From Paenibacillus sp. FSL H8-0537 (GTDB lineage Bacteria; Bacillota; Bacilli; Paenibacillales; Paenibacillaceae): a DNA stretch of 64,000 nucleotides. The stretch covers positions 6,548,501 to 6,612,500 of the forward strand of contig NZ_CP150290.1 of NCBI RefSeq assembly GCF_038051995.1. The letters are read 5' to 3'. A model generated the notes under the pieces. That model made no database searches. It was not told the DNA's origin and saw only the letters and a list, made by a program, of their open reading frames with translations. A program made the translations under genes and the position numbers. Positions 17,550 to 26,748 of this stretch are shown here, piece after piece (the first letter of the stretch is position 1; every line of letters begins with the position of its first letter).

Positions 17550-18635
17550 TTATTTAAACAATTGGGTAAACTTCGTCGTCACGCTGTCGCTATTTTCGTT
17601 CATCCACTGCCAGTTCACGTTGAAGGTAGGAATTTCGTCCACACTTGCACGGTCCTTCGCTTCCACATCCGAGCGGCCTGGAAGCAAATACGCACCAGTA
17701 ACCATTTTCTGAGCATCATCGGAGAGCAAATAATCGATAAAAGCTTTGGCATTGTCAGCATTTTTGGTCGTGCCGACAATAGCAGCCGGACGCGGGCTAA
17801 TAACGCTGCCCTCTTTTGGATAAACAATATCAACCGGCTCGCCAGCCGCTTTCGCTTTGTACGCCATGTAATCAACGCCGGCGGCTACAACAGATTTCGC
17901 TCCTGTAATAACCGGATCAAGCGCCTCTTGATTCGCGCCTGCCATCGCTACGCCGTTTTGCTTGTAGCTGTCGAATAGCGACCAGCCGCTATCGCCCGAT
18001 GCGCTTAAATAGCCGGAAATAAAATCAAGTGCCGAGCCAGACAACGATGGATCGGGAATGTTAACCTTGTCCTTCCACTCCGGCTTAGCCAGATCTGCCC
18101 ACGAAGCAGGAGGCGTCTGTACGAGCTTCGTATTGTACACAATGCCAAGCGCAGAGGCGCTGTAGCTGAAATATTGCCCATCTTTATCCGACCAGTCGGC
18201 AATCAGCTTGTCCGCATTAGCCGCATCCGGATAGCTCATCAAAATGCCTTCCTCTTTCAATCCCTGCATCGCCGGAAGTGACGCAAGCACAAGCACATCA
18301 ACCGCTGGATTGGATTTCTCCGCTTCCATGCGGGCAAGAATTTTGCCCGTTGTGCCTTGGAACATCTCGACCTTCACGCCAGTCTTCGCTTCAAAGCCTT
18401 CCTTTATTTTGTTCGCAAGTCCTTCTGGTCCTGCGCTGTATACGACTACGCTGCCGCTCAGTTTAACCTCTGTTTGCTGCGGCTGCTCTGCTGCTGTAGA
18501 AGCGGCTGGTGCCGAAGGTGACGCAGACGCTTCACTGCTTGCTTGTCCATTGCTTGCTGCTGTTCCGCAGCCTGCCAAGCTGACTCCCATAAAAGCGGTT
18601 AAAGCAAGCATCATGCCTTTTTTAGCTAATTTCAT
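17550..18635 (-). CDS. Fe(3+)/phosphonate-type substrate-binding lipoprotein
   Basis: 361-residue lipoprotein: MKLAKKGMMLALTAFMGVSLAGC ends in a lipobox, followed by a Ser/Ala/Gln-rich linker. The mature part has the PBP2 fold of the AfuA/FutA/PhnS group: GSVVVYSAGPEGLANKIKEGFEAKTGVKVEMFQGTTGKILARMEAEKSNPAVDVL, YSASALGIVYNTKLV, and INDs such as DAQKMVTGAYLLPGRSDVEAKD. The group binds ferric iron, 2-aminoethylphosphonate or similar small anions; the residues here do not let me choose. GGGAGG precedes the ATG. Second gene of the operon. Confidence 0.9.
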   Translation of the reverse strand: MKLAKKGMMLALTAFMGVSLAGCGTAASNGQASSEASASPSAPAASTAAEQPQQTEVKLSGSVVVYSAGPEGLANKIKEGFEAKTGVKVEMFQGTTGKILARMEAEKSNPAVDVLVLASLPAMQGLKEEGILMSYPDAANADKLIADWSDKDGQYFSYSASALGIVYNTKLVQTPPASWADLAKPEWKDKVNIPDPSLSGSALDFISGYLSASGDSGWSLFDSYKQNGVAMAGANQEALDPVITGAKSVVAAGVDYMAYKAKAAGEPVDIVYPKEGSVISPRPAAIVGTTKNADNAKAFIDYLLSDDAQKMVTGAYLLPGRSDVEAKDRASVDEIPTFNVNWQWMNENSDSVTTKFTQLFK

Positions 18636-18691
18636 TGGTAGGGCCTCCCGATTGTTCTCATTTTTATTTGTAAAACATATAACCCGCTCGT

Positions 18692-19666
18692 TTATGACAC
18701 CACTTCGTGCACATGCTCCGGCGAGGCGTAAACTTGCACCTTATCGCCAACGAGCAGCCTTGACGGAGAGTAGGCCGTCCAAGTGCCCAGATTCTCCTGC
18801 ATCTCAAGCTCTACCTCATAGCGGTCGCCCATGTAGCTGGCATGCCGCACCTCCGCCTCGAAGCGATGATCCTCAGCATCCGCCTCGTGAAAGCGCACAT
18901 GCTCCGGCCGCAGCATCCACTTGTCCTTCATCAGCCAATTGGACTTGCCGATGAAGCGGGCGACGAAGGGATGCTCCGGGGTGCTGTATATTTGCTCCGG
19001 CGTCCCTTGCTGCAAAATCTCGCCGCCTTGCAGCACGACAACCTCATCCGACATGCTCATCGCCTCCGTCTGGTCATGGGTGACGTAAAGCGCCGTCACA
19101 CCCGCTTCCTTCACCAGATGGAGCAGCTCTGCCCGCATCTCATCGCGCAGCAGCGCATCCAATGCGCTGAGCGGCTCGTCGAACAGCACGAGCTGCGGCT
19201 TCATGACGATCGCTCTGGCAAATGCGACGCGCTGCTGCTGACCGCCGGACAATTGATGGGGATAACGCTTCTCCATGCCCCCAAGACGGACGGTCTGGAG
19301 CGCACCTAGCACCGCTTCCTGAAGACCAGCCTTCATGCCGGCAGCTCGCAGGCCGAAGGCGACATTTTCAAACACCGTCATATGCGGCCAAAGCGCAAAG
19401 TCTTGAAACACCATTCCGAATTGCCTTTGATGAGCTGGCTTATTGATTCGCTTTACTTTGGAATAGTAGCACTCCCCATTCACATGAATCTCACCGCCGT
19501 CCGGCGTCTCAAGTCCTGCGAGCATTCGCAGCAGCGTCGTTTTGCCGCAGCCTGAGGGGCCGAGCAGCGTTGTAAAGCTGCCTTTGGCAATCGATAGGCT
19601 GGAAGGCCGCAGCGCCTGAACGGCGCCGAAAGACTTTTCCAAATGATTCATTACGATATGTCCCAT
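18692..19666 (-). CDS. ABC transporter ATPase (Fe(3+)/phosphonate/polyamine type)
   Basis: 324-residue cytoplasmic ATPase of a binding-protein-dependent importer. Walker A is GPSGCGKTT, the signature LSGGQQQRVAFARAIV, Walker B VLFDEPLSALD with switch His in YVTHDQTEAMSM; a C-terminal TOBE-like regulatory domain follows (about residues 245-324). Of two near starts, ATG at 19666 has the better spacing from AGG than the one at 19672. It is the first gene of the operon ATPase - binding protein - permease - MBL hydrolase, divergent from a LysR gene that may regulate it. Confidence 0.92.
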   Translation of the reverse strand: MGHIVMNHLEKSFGAVQALRPSSLSIAKGSFTTLLGPSGCGKTTLLRMLAGLETPDGGEIHVNGECYYSKVKRINKPAHQRQFGMVFQDFALWPHMTVFENVAFGLRAAGMKAGLQEAVLGALQTVRLGGMEKRYPHQLSGGQQQRVAFARAIVMKPQLVLFDEPLSALDALLRDEMRAELLHLVKEAGVTALYVTHDQTEAMSMSDEVVVLQGGEILQQGTPEQIYSTPEHPFVARFIGKSNWLMKDKWMLRPEHVRFHEADAEDHRFEAEVRHASYMGDRYEVELEMQENLGTWTAYSPSRLLVGDKVQVYASPEHVHEVVS

Positions 19667-19862
19667 ATGCATTAACCTGCCTGTCTATTAAATGACTGGC
19701 GGAGCAGGCAGCCGAGGCTTCCTTGTCCGCTAGGCTTTAAGCTTGACCTCAGTATAGCCCCCGACTATTCGTTGTTTATTTGAGCTGTGTAAATGAAAGA
19801 TTAACTTTTTAGTGGATTTGTTTTAACATTCATCGAATTTTTCTATGCTACTTTTATAAGTA

Positions 19863-20023
19863 GTGGCGGAAAAGCGGCTACGCTGCATGAAAAACTTGAC
19901 TTCCGATCGCCATTAGCCTTGAATTTATATTAATAATTTTCCACAGGAAAAAATTCAAGGCTAAAAGCGAACGCTATCGCTTCTCCAGTTCAAGCTTTTC
20001 ATTTCGCTTCTCCTTTCCGCCAC
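19863..20023. repeat. 161-bp imperfect inverted repeat (MITE-like or long hairpin)
   Basis: The two ends are GTGGCGGAAA and its exact complement TTTCCGCCAC. The arms remain recognisably complementary throughout (ATGAAAA.ACTTGA against TCAAGCTTTTCAT) and finish with a perfect 14-bp stem TTAGCCTTGAATTT (19913-19926) / AAATTCAAGGCTAA (19951-19964) around a 24-base loop. It occupies most of the space between the divergent ATPase and LysR genes. Similar strings ACTTTTATAAGTA and ACTTTTACACTTA flank it, which could be remnants of a target duplication. No coding capacity. Confidence 0.7.
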
Positions 20024-20064
20024 ACTTTTACACTTATCCGTTCATAAGTAGGAGGCAACCGCCT

Positions 20065-20988
20065 GTGAATTTATTGAAGCTGAAAATTATTGAGCTGCTC
20101 GACAAGCATAAGAAAATTACTCCCGTTGCCCACGAGCTGGATCTCAAGCAGCCGACCATTACCTATCATATGAAAAGCCTGGAGCAGGAAATGGGCGTCA
20201 AGCTATTCGAGGCGCGGGCGGATAAAATGCTGCTGACTGCGCCTGGCAAAGCGCTGCTTCATTATGCAGTACGCATCAACAAGCTGGCGCAGGAGGCTGA
20301 GCGTGTCGTTATGGAATATGGCAGCCTTGCCCGCGGGAAGCTGACCATTGGAGCGAGCTACGTCCCGGCTACCTATGTGCTGCCGGAGGTGCTGAGCGAT
20401 TTTTCCAAACATCACCCGGGCATTGAGATTTCAGTGCTGGTGAAGCCCGCCCCTATTATTAAGGAAAAGCTGTGGAACCATGACATTCATCTCGGCCTCA
20501 TCTCCTCCGAGCCGTTCGAGCAGCCCTCCTTGTCCACGCATAGCATTTGCGAGGATGAGCTGGTCGTTATTTTTGCCCCTACTCATCATCTGGCTGCTTA
20601 TGAAACGCTTAATCCGGGGCTTATTGCAACCGCAAATTTTGTGCTGCATGGCGAACAGTCCAGCACACGGGAAATGACAACGAGATGGCTGAACAATCAC
20701 CGCATTGACCTCATCGGGCCCATTGAGCTCGATTCGATCGAAGCCATCAAGCAGACGGTGCAGCAGGGCGGACATATTGCTTTTATTTCAGAGCTTTCCG
20801 TGCAGGAGGAGGTTCGAAAGGGGCAACTGCTCATGCGCAAAATTCCTAATACCCGCTTTCAGCGCTCGATTTATTGCTGTTATAACAAGGATCGCTATGA
20901 TACCCGGCTGACCGAACAATTCATTGATACCCTCCATAGAAGCTTTAAAAATTCTCCGTCCCCATCCATTAATTATTGGAAAAATTAA
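20065..20988 (+). CDS. LysR family transcriptional regulator
   Basis: 307-residue regulator with the N-terminal LysR helix-turn-helix (ITPVAHELDLKQPTITYHMKSLEQEMGVKLFEARADKMLLTAPG) and a C-terminal co-inducer domain of the PBP2 fold (LARGKLTIGASYVPATYVLPEVLSDFSKHHPGIEISV, ELVVIFAPTHHLA, GGHIAFISELSV). The recognition helix and the long linker helix are standard. Start is GTG at 20065, nine bases after AGGAGG. It is divergent from the ABC importer operon, a usual layout for a LysR activator and its target. The inverted repeat between them may disturb or modulate that control. Confidence 0.92.
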   Translation: MNLLKLKIIELLDKHKKITPVAHELDLKQPTITYHMKSLEQEMGVKLFEARADKMLLTAPGKALLHYAVRINKLAQEAERVVMEYGSLARGKLTIGASYVPATYVLPEVLSDFSKHHPGIEISVLVKPAPIIKEKLWNHDIHLGLISSEPFEQPSLSTHSICEDELVVIFAPTHHLAAYETLNPGLIATANFVLHGEQSSTREMTTRWLNNHRIDLIGPIELDSIEAIKQTVQQGGHIAFISELSVQEEVRKGQLLMRKIPNTRFQRSIYCCYNKDRYDTRLTEQFIDTLHRSFKNSPSPSINYWKN

Positions 20989-21075
20989 CATAAGTCGTTT
21001 CCGTTATTGATTCCTCACGAACAATAGCTCCCTAAAGTAGAGCTTGTACTTCCATTATGAAGAGGAGCTGAAATA

Positions 21076-21939
21076 ATGAAACATTGGTTAACGAAAGCAG
21101 GCACGATGGTATTGAGCGCAACGCTGCTGCTGTCGGCGTTCCAAGCGCCCGAGACGGTACAGGCAAAAAAACAGGAAGCTAATATGGTCCCATCCTACGA
21201 GGTCAAGCTGCTGCTGGATTCCACACAAGTGTTGAACAGTAATTTAACGCTAACCTCCGCGGTAAGCTCTCAGTTCAATCTGACCACCTCGAGACAAACC
21301 AATGTGGAATATTTCGATACCAATAGTCATGCTCTGGATGATGCAGGCTGGAATGCGCGTTTTCGTAAAAAAGAGGATAAAAACAACTACGAGCTCACGT
21401 ACAAAAAACGCTATCCCGTACAAAACGGCAACATCGATGCAGCGCTGACGCTCGCCAACACAGAAGGCTTTGACATCACCGATGACAATTACAAGGCGGA
21501 GATCGATTGGGGCTACAGCAAGCAGACGCTGAGCATGTCAGTGGATAAAAAGGTGACTAAATCCTTGAATGGCGCACTCGGACTTCCATCCGAATCCGCA
21601 GCTCGCCAAATGCTGCTCGACGAGCTGCCAGGCAAGCTGAAAAACTGGGGAACAAGCAATTGGGGCAAGACGCAGCTGCAAAACTCGCACGCTTACGGCC
21701 CTGTTCTCACAACTAAGCACACAGGAACGTGGAATGGCCTTGAGGTGGACGTTGAAATTTGGCCCATTCGCAATGCTGCGGGTACAGGCGTAGAGCCAAT
21801 CGTGGAAATTTCCTTCAAAACGGATGAATACAGCGTAGCTAATACGAACCGCACCGCGCTAATCAACAGCTTGAACAACCTGGGCTGGCTCGTGCCAGCG
21901 GACGGGCTGAAAACACAGCTTTTATTGGAACGTTATTAA
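21076..21939 (+). CDS. Secreted CYTH-like domain protein
   Basis: 287 residues with a signal peptide (MKHWLTKAGTMVLSATLLLSAFQAPETVQA). The mature part begins YEVKLLLDS and continues with VEYFDTNSHALDDAGWNARFRKKEDKNNYELTYKKRY, which strongly recalls the CYTH/triphosphate-tunnel fold: beta strands with alternating acidic and basic residues, a YFDT strand, and R/K-rich strands. The canonical ExExK start is reduced to EVK, and being exported it is unlikely to use cytosolic triphosphates in the usual way. It could bind polyphosphate or phosphorylated substrates at the surface. GAGGAG precedes the ATG; it has its own terminator. Confidence 0.7.
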   Translation: MKHWLTKAGTMVLSATLLLSAFQAPETVQAKKQEANMVPSYEVKLLLDSTQVLNSNLTLTSAVSSQFNLTTSRQTNVEYFDTNSHALDDAGWNARFRKKEDKNNYELTYKKRYPVQNGNIDAALTLANTEGFDITDDNYKAEIDWGYSKQTLSMSVDKKVTKSLNGALGLPSESAARQMLLDELPGKLKNWGTSNWGKTQLQNSHAYGPVLTTKHTGTWNGLEVDVEIWPIRNAAGTGVEPIVEISFKTDEYSVANTNRTALINSLNNLGWLVPADGLKTQLLLERY

Positions 21940-21960
21940 ATAACTAGGTTATTGAAAAGC

Positions 21961-22009
21961 AGAAGACCGCATAGCCACCTGTCGAAACAGGCCGGTTATG
22001 CGGTCTTCT
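21961..22009. terminator. Bidirectional terminator between CYTH protein and rnjA
   Basis: AGAAGACCGCATA pairs with TATGCGGTCTTCT, with an inner CCTG/CAGG stem. T-rich downstream on both strands is only short. It lies between convergent genes. Confidence 0.75.
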
Positions 22010-22073
22010 TGTTCATAAATCTATTCAATGATCGGCTCACTAAGCAAAGTGAAGTGGACTGGTTAGGCGCCGA

Positions 22074-23750
22074 TTAAACTTCCATGATGATCGGAAGAAT
22101 CATCGGCTTTCTTTTCGTTTGCTCATATAAGAATCGTCCGAGCGCGTCTTTTACATTAGATTTTAGCGTCGTCCATTGATTGACGTTGTCGCTAATTGAT
22201 TTAGTAATGGTGCGGGATACAATGCGGCCTGCTTCGTCGAGCAGACCTTCCGATTCACGTACATAGACGAAACCGCGCGAAATAATATCCGGACCTGACT
22301 TGATTGTTTTATCCTGCTTGCTGATTGTTACTACGACAACGAGAATGCCGTCCTGCGACAAATGCTTGCGATCGCGCAAAACAATATTGCCGACATCGCC
22401 AATGCCCAGGCCATCGATATACGTATTGCCAGACGAAACTTTGCCCGCTTTGCGTGCTTGGCCATTCGCAATTTCGACCACCTCGCCGTTATCGACAAGG
22501 AAAATATTTTCCTTCGCGACGCCTACTGCTTCAGCAAGCTTCTTGTGGTGAAGCTGCATCCGGTATTCGCCGTGAATCGGAATGAAATATTTTGGAGCCA
22601 TCAGATGAAGCATCAGCTTCAGCTCTTCTTGGCTGGCATGGCCGGATACATGCATGCCTGTAGCAGCGCCCTGACCGTAGATAACGTTCGCGCCAAGGCG
22701 GAACAGCTCGTCTACAGTACGGCCAATGCTCCGCTCGTTGCCTGGAATCGGCGTAGCGGAAATAATGACCGTATCTCCTTCCAGAATTTCAATCTGGCGG
22801 TGATTGGAACGTGCCATACGCGTAAGCGCCGACATTGGCTCGCCTTGGCTGCCCGTGCACAAAATAACGACCTGATTGTCAGCATAACGGTTCACTTCAT
22901 TCGTTTCAATAAGCATACCGTCAGGAATATTCAAATAGCCTAGCTCAGAAGCAATCGTAATCATATTGACCATACTGCGGCCAATAATCGCCAGCTTGCG
23001 GTTCGTTGCGACACCCGCGTCAATAACTTGCTGCAAACGGTATACGTTCGATGCGAACGTCGATACGATAACACGGCGCTCTGCTTTGCGGAAAGCGTCT
23101 ATGAAGTTCGCTCCGACGTTTCTTTCCGAAGGCGTGAAGCCCGGACGCTCTGCATTTGTGCTCTCCGATAGAAGCGCCAGTACGCCTTTGCGGCCAATAT
23201 CAGCCATGCGGTGAAGATCAGCATGGTGATCATTAACCGGCGTCTGATCAAACTTGAAGTCGCCTGTGTGTACAACGACACCTTCAGGCGTATCCAGTAC
23301 AACACCGAGGGAATCCGGAATACTGTGGTTCGTACGGAAAAAGCTTGCAGTTAGCGTCCCGAATTTCAGCTCGGATTCTGCATGAATCAAATGTCTTTCC
23401 GTTGCGCCCAGCAGGCCGGCTTCCTTCAGCTTGCCTTCGATCAGTCCCATTGTCAGACGACTTGCGTAGACAGGCAGGCTAAGCTGCTTCAAAATATAAG
23501 GTAATCCACCGATGTGGTCTTCATGGCCGTGCGTAATTAGCAGCGCTCTGACCTTGTCCTTGTTCTCGATTAGATAAGAAATGTCCGGCACGATAATATC
23601 GATGCCCAGCAGCTCTTCATCGGGAAACTTGGAACCGCAATCAATGACAATAATATCGTTAGCGTATTGTACTGCGTACATATTTTTCCCAATTTCACCT
23701 ACGCCGCCCAAGGCAAAAATGGATAGTTTGTTTTCTGTTCTGTTATTCAA
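22074..23750 (-). CDS. rnjA: Ribonuclease J1
   Basis: 558-residue ribonuclease with 5'-to-3' exo- and endonuclease activity, central to mRNA turnover in Bacillota. The MBL/beta-CASP core has ITHGHEDHIGGLPY (His74, His76, Asp78, His79), HTGDFKFDQTPV, GRSMVNMI, and HVSGHASQEELKLMLHLMAPKYFIPIHGEYRM. The C-terminus ...KRKPMILPIIMEV is that of the J1 paralogue, and the intact HGHEDH (not the HGHDEN of J2) also fits J1. Start is TTG, seven bases after AGGAGG. Monocistronic here. Confidence 0.95.
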   Translation of the reverse strand: MNNRTENKLSIFALGGVGEIGKNMYAVQYANDIIVIDCGSKFPDEELLGIDIIVPDISYLIENKDKVRALLITHGHEDHIGGLPYILKQLSLPVYASRLTMGLIEGKLKEAGLLGATERHLIHAESELKFGTLTASFFRTNHSIPDSLGVVLDTPEGVVVHTGDFKFDQTPVNDHHADLHRMADIGRKGVLALLSESTNAERPGFTPSERNVGANFIDAFRKAERRVIVSTFASNVYRLQQVIDAGVATNRKLAIIGRSMVNMITIASELGYLNIPDGMLIETNEVNRYADNQVVILCTGSQGEPMSALTRMARSNHRQIEILEGDTVIISATPIPGNERSIGRTVDELFRLGANVIYGQGAATGMHVSGHASQEELKLMLHLMAPKYFIPIHGEYRMQLHHKKLAEAVGVAKENIFLVDNGEVVEIANGQARKAGKVSSGNTYIDGLGIGDVGNIVLRDRKHLSQDGILVVVVTISKQDKTIKSGPDIISRGFVYVRESEGLLDEAGRIVSRTITKSISDNVNQWTTLKSNVKDALGRFLYEQTKRKPMILPIIMEV

Positions 23751-23876
23751 AATAATCCTCCTATTTTATAAGACTGACGACGATTAATATACATCAAACT
23801 AAAAAGATCCGAACCAGTCACTTGTCACCATTATAGCACGAAAATTTAATAAAAAGGAAATAGGCTTATATGCCTT

Positions 23877-24299
23877 TTATTCCTTGTTCATTCGACCCAA
23901 AATATAAAGCAAGCCTTTAACAAACATTCCCACAAAAGCCGATGCCGCTACCGTGCATAAATTCAGCCCGTGAATATAAACAACGAGCAAACCTCTGGAT
24001 GTCACTTCATCAGATAAAGGGAGCAACAGCCCAAGCCCATACGATAAAATGACCGTAATAGGTACCCAAAGCACCGGAATAAATAGCGGGAAATACCAAT
24101 AGCGTCCGCTAAAGCTTCGAACGATGGCTATCGTATAAAGCACGCCAAGCAGGACCAGCAAAGTGAATACACCATTCAAAATCGTCACGCTGTAAGCCGT
24201 CGCATAATACAAAGTATTGCCGATTAACGAGAAAATTAAGCTAAGCAGCGTAACCCTCCGCATAGCAAAACCGAACGGCGAACGATTTTCCTCGCTCAT
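23877..24299 (-). CDS. Small membrane protein of unknown function
   Basis: I do not recognise this family. 140 residues with four likely membrane helices: VTLLSLIFSLIGNTLYYATAY, SVTILNGVFTLLVLLGVLYTIAIV, YFPLFIPVLWVPITVILSYGLGLLLPL and a last one around GLNLCTVAASAFVGMFVKGLLYILG. The ATG overlaps the hisC stop by one base (TAATG), so it is translated with hisC. No conserved catalytic residues were seen. Confidence 0.7.
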   Translation of the reverse strand: MSEENRSPFGFAMRRVTLLSLIFSLIGNTLYYATAYSVTILNGVFTLLVLLGVLYTIAIVRSFSGRYWYFPLFIPVLWVPITVILSYGLGLLLPLSDEVTSRGLLVVYIHGLNLCTVAASAFVGMFVKGLLYILGRMNKE

Positions 24300-25363
24300 T
24301 ACGGCTTTACAATGTCAGCGATTACGTTAAGAAAGACGTCCATTTCCTCATCCGTACCAATACTTACCCGCAAATACTGGTCAATGCGAGGCTGCTTGAA
24401 ATATCGAACGAGTACGCCCTGCTCGCGCAGCTTGCCAAAAATCGTTTCTGCCGCTTGGTCAGGGTGGGAAATGAACAGGAAATTGGCTGTGGAATCGGTC
24501 ACGACAAAGCCGAGTTCCCGCAGACGCACAGCCGTCTGTTCTCTAGTCTGATTCACCTTAAATGTAATATCTTGGAAATACTCCTCATCTTCTATAGCCG
24601 CAACAGCACCCGCAAGTGCTAAACGATCGATCGTATAGGAGTTGAACGAATTTTTCACACGGTTAAGACCATCGATAAGCTCCTCGCTGCCAATCGCCCA
24701 GCCTACCCGCAAGCCCGCCAGCGAACGCGACTTTGAAAGCGTCTGAATAACGAGCACATTCGGATAATCGGCAACTAGCTTAACGGCCGTTTCGCCGCCG
24801 AAATCAATATAGGCCTCGTCAATGATGACCACTTGATTGCGGTTATGCTCAAGGATCAAGCGGAACTCGTCAACCGGAACAAGCATCGCTGTCGGAGCAT
24901 TCGGATTGGGAATAACAATGCCGCCATTTTCACGCGTATTAAATAGCTCCAGAGGTATACGGAACTGCTCATCCAGTGGAATTAAATCCGCCTGGAGCCC
25001 GTAAAACTCGGCATACACTTTGTAGAAGCTGTATGTAATATCGGCAAACAGCACCGGCTTTGCAGGATCGAAGAACGCCGCGAAAGCGAACGCCAGCACC
25101 TCATCGGAGCCATTGCCCACAAAAACCTGGCTTGGGGAAACCTTAAAATAAGAAGCCAGCGACTGCACAAGCGCTCCGCTCGTAGGATCAGGGTATAAGC
25201 GCAAATCCTCATTTGCCGCCGCTTGGATCGCCTCAATCACCTTCGGTGAAGGCGGATACGGGTTTTCATTTGTGTTGAGCTTAATGTATTGCTTGTCCTT
25301 TGGCTGCTCGCCCGGCACATAAGGCACTAACGATGCCGCCAGTGGGCTCCAGAACTTACTCAT
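24299..25363 (-). CDS. hisC: Histidinol-phosphate aminotransferase
   Basis: 354-residue PLP enzyme of fold type I that converts histidinol phosphate and 2-oxoglutarate to imidazole acetol phosphate and glutamate in histidine synthesis, and can act on aromatic amino acids. Seen: YIKLNTNENPYPPSPKVIEA, FVGNGSDEVLAFAFAAF, IPNPNAPTAMLVP, IIDEAYIDFGGETAV, and the PLP-lysine motif QTLSKSRSLAGLRVGWAIG. Length is typical. It stands apart from other his genes, as the second HisC copies of Bacillota often do. AAGGGAGC precedes the ATG; a small membrane-protein gene overlaps its stop. Confidence 0.93.
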   Translation of the reverse strand: MSKFWSPLAASLVPYVPGEQPKDKQYIKLNTNENPYPPSPKVIEAIQAAANEDLRLYPDPTSGALVQSLASYFKVSPSQVFVGNGSDEVLAFAFAAFFDPAKPVLFADITYSFYKVYAEFYGLQADLIPLDEQFRIPLELFNTRENGGIVIPNPNAPTAMLVPVDEFRLILEHNRNQVVIIDEAYIDFGGETAVKLVADYPNVLVIQTLSKSRSLAGLRVGWAIGSEELIDGLNRVKNSFNSYTIDRLALAGAVAAIEDEEYFQDITFKVNQTREQTAVRLRELGFVVTDSTANFLFISHPDQAAETIFGKLREQGVLVRYFKQPRIDQYLRVSIGTDEEMDVFLNVIADIVKP

Positions 25364-25459
25364 GAGTCAAGCTCCCTTCATTCGATTAACGGCCCCTGCC
25401 GTTTGTCCGTCTTATTCATCCTCATTCAGCATAAAACATTTTGATGCCGAATGCATCCA

Positions 25460-26125
25460 CTAATTTGCGATAATGCCAATGACTAAAAAAGGCAATACAA
25501 GAATCATTACAAGCGCGAATACGGCGAACATAATGATTAATGAAACGCCAAGTGAACGCCAAGCTGAAAACTGATGGGCCTCGCCGACCGCATGCAGCAT
25601 AATAATGAACACCCAAATGCTCAAACCAATTTTAATAATCGCGAACAGTAGGCTGAGAGCCATCAGCACGCCGCCTGGAAGGTCAAGCCCCGAGGCCAGT
25701 CCACCCGAATATACAAGCGTATCGGTAAAGCTTCTTCTTCCTAATAGCACAAACTGCGGAATCCAAAGCAGTCCGATTAATACGGAAGGCGCCAAAACGC
25801 CACGGGCAAATGCAATGTACATCTGATGCCTGGTGGCAGTGCCGCCGAACCATGAGCCCACCCATTTATACAAAACGCCGGATAAAAATAATCCCCCGAT
25901 TCCAAGCGGTGCGCCAACTAAAACCGCCAGCAGCAATAGCAAGCCCAAATAAATATGATTACCCCACTCATTATCCGCGCCGGTATCCAAAAATTGAAAG
26001 ATGCCGCTGAATAAAGCAATTACAACAAGCGGCCAAAATGGCCCCGGATGCTTGAGAAAATGCCTAATCGTCTGACGAGGATGAATCCACACTCGAAACC
26101 AATATTTCCAATTTCCCTGCTGCAT
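25460..26125 (-). CDS. Yip1-domain membrane protein
   Basis: 221 residues with five membrane segments. The N-terminal WFRVWIHPRQTIRHFLKHPGPFWPLVVI is the usual start of bacterial Yip1-domain proteins, where short 'WxxxxxxPRxTxR' motifs precede the membrane region. Later helices include LLLLLAVLVGAPLGIGGLFLSGVLYKWVGSWFGG and SLIIMFAVFALVMILVLPFLVIGIIA. Function unknown in bacteria. AAGGAG precedes the ATG; it lies 20 bases after the GNAT gene and is likely co-transcribed with it. Confidence 0.8.
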   Translation of the reverse strand: MQQGNWKYWFRVWIHPRQTIRHFLKHPGPFWPLVVIALFSGIFQFLDTGADNEWGNHIYLGLLLLLAVLVGAPLGIGGLFLSGVLYKWVGSWFGGTATRHQMYIAFARGVLAPSVLIGLLWIPQFVLLGRRSFTDTLVYSGGLASGLDLPGGVLMALSLLFAIIKIGLSIWVFIIMLHAVGEAHQFSAWRSLGVSLIIMFAVFALVMILVLPFLVIGIIAN

Positions 26126-26145
26126 CTATTCTCTCCTTTCGTCCT

Positions 26146-26652
26146 TTATCCAACGCGCAGTCCCATAATGACCAAATCGCGCTCCACCCCATCCAGCTCC
26201 GCCACTTTGGGCATATAAGCCCATTGCTCGAACCCGAACTTGCCAAGCAGGCTCAGGCTAGGAGCATTGTGGGCAAAAATAAAGCCGAGCAGCGTTCGAA
26301 TATGCAAGGATGGACATGCCTCCAGCGCATGCTTCAGCAGCATGCTTCCCAAACCGCGTGCACGGTGCTGCTCGGCAATGTAGATACTGATTTCGGCTGT
26401 TGCCTGATAAGCCGGACGTCCATAAAATGACTGAAAGCTGAACCAAGCCAGCAGCTCTCCATCCTCTTCCACTACCCAGAGCGGCCTAGTATCCGGCGCA
26501 TGCTCGTCAAACCAAGCCTGCTTTGCTTCCACCGTTGACGGCTCCAAATCCGCTGTAACCTGGCGAGATGCAACCGTTGAATTATATATAGCTACAATGC
26601 CGGACAAATCCTCCTGCACCGCATCGCGAATACGATACGTTTCCTCTGCCAT
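26146..26652 (-). CDS. GNAT N-acetyltransferase (phosphinothricin acetyltransferase-like)
   Basis: 168-residue acetyl-CoA-dependent transferase. The fold elements are clear: [25 protein letters not shown] at the N-terminus, [44 protein letters not shown] with the acetyl-CoA pyrophosphate-binding R/Q-x-x-G-x-G/A loop (RARGLGS), and [40 protein letters not shown]. The pattern matches the PAT/Bar/YwnH group. The true substrate (toxin, amino-acid analogue or protein) is open. AAGGAGAG precedes the ATG. Confidence 0.9.
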   Translation of the reverse strand: MAEETYRIRDAVQEDLSGIVAIYNSTVASRQVTADLEPSTVEAKQAWFDEHAPDTRPLWVVEEDGELLAWFSFQSFYGRPAYQATAEISIYIAEQHRARGLGSMLLKHALEACPSLHIRTLLGFIFAHNAPSLSLLGKFGFEQWAYMPKVAELDGVERDLVIMGLRVG

Positions 26653-26748
26653 AAACCGCTCTCCTTAGCGTCATATTATCAACATTTTACCACCGCAGCT
26701 GGAAATTGTCTGCCTACCTTGCCGCTTCAATCGCAAGCCATCGTTGGC

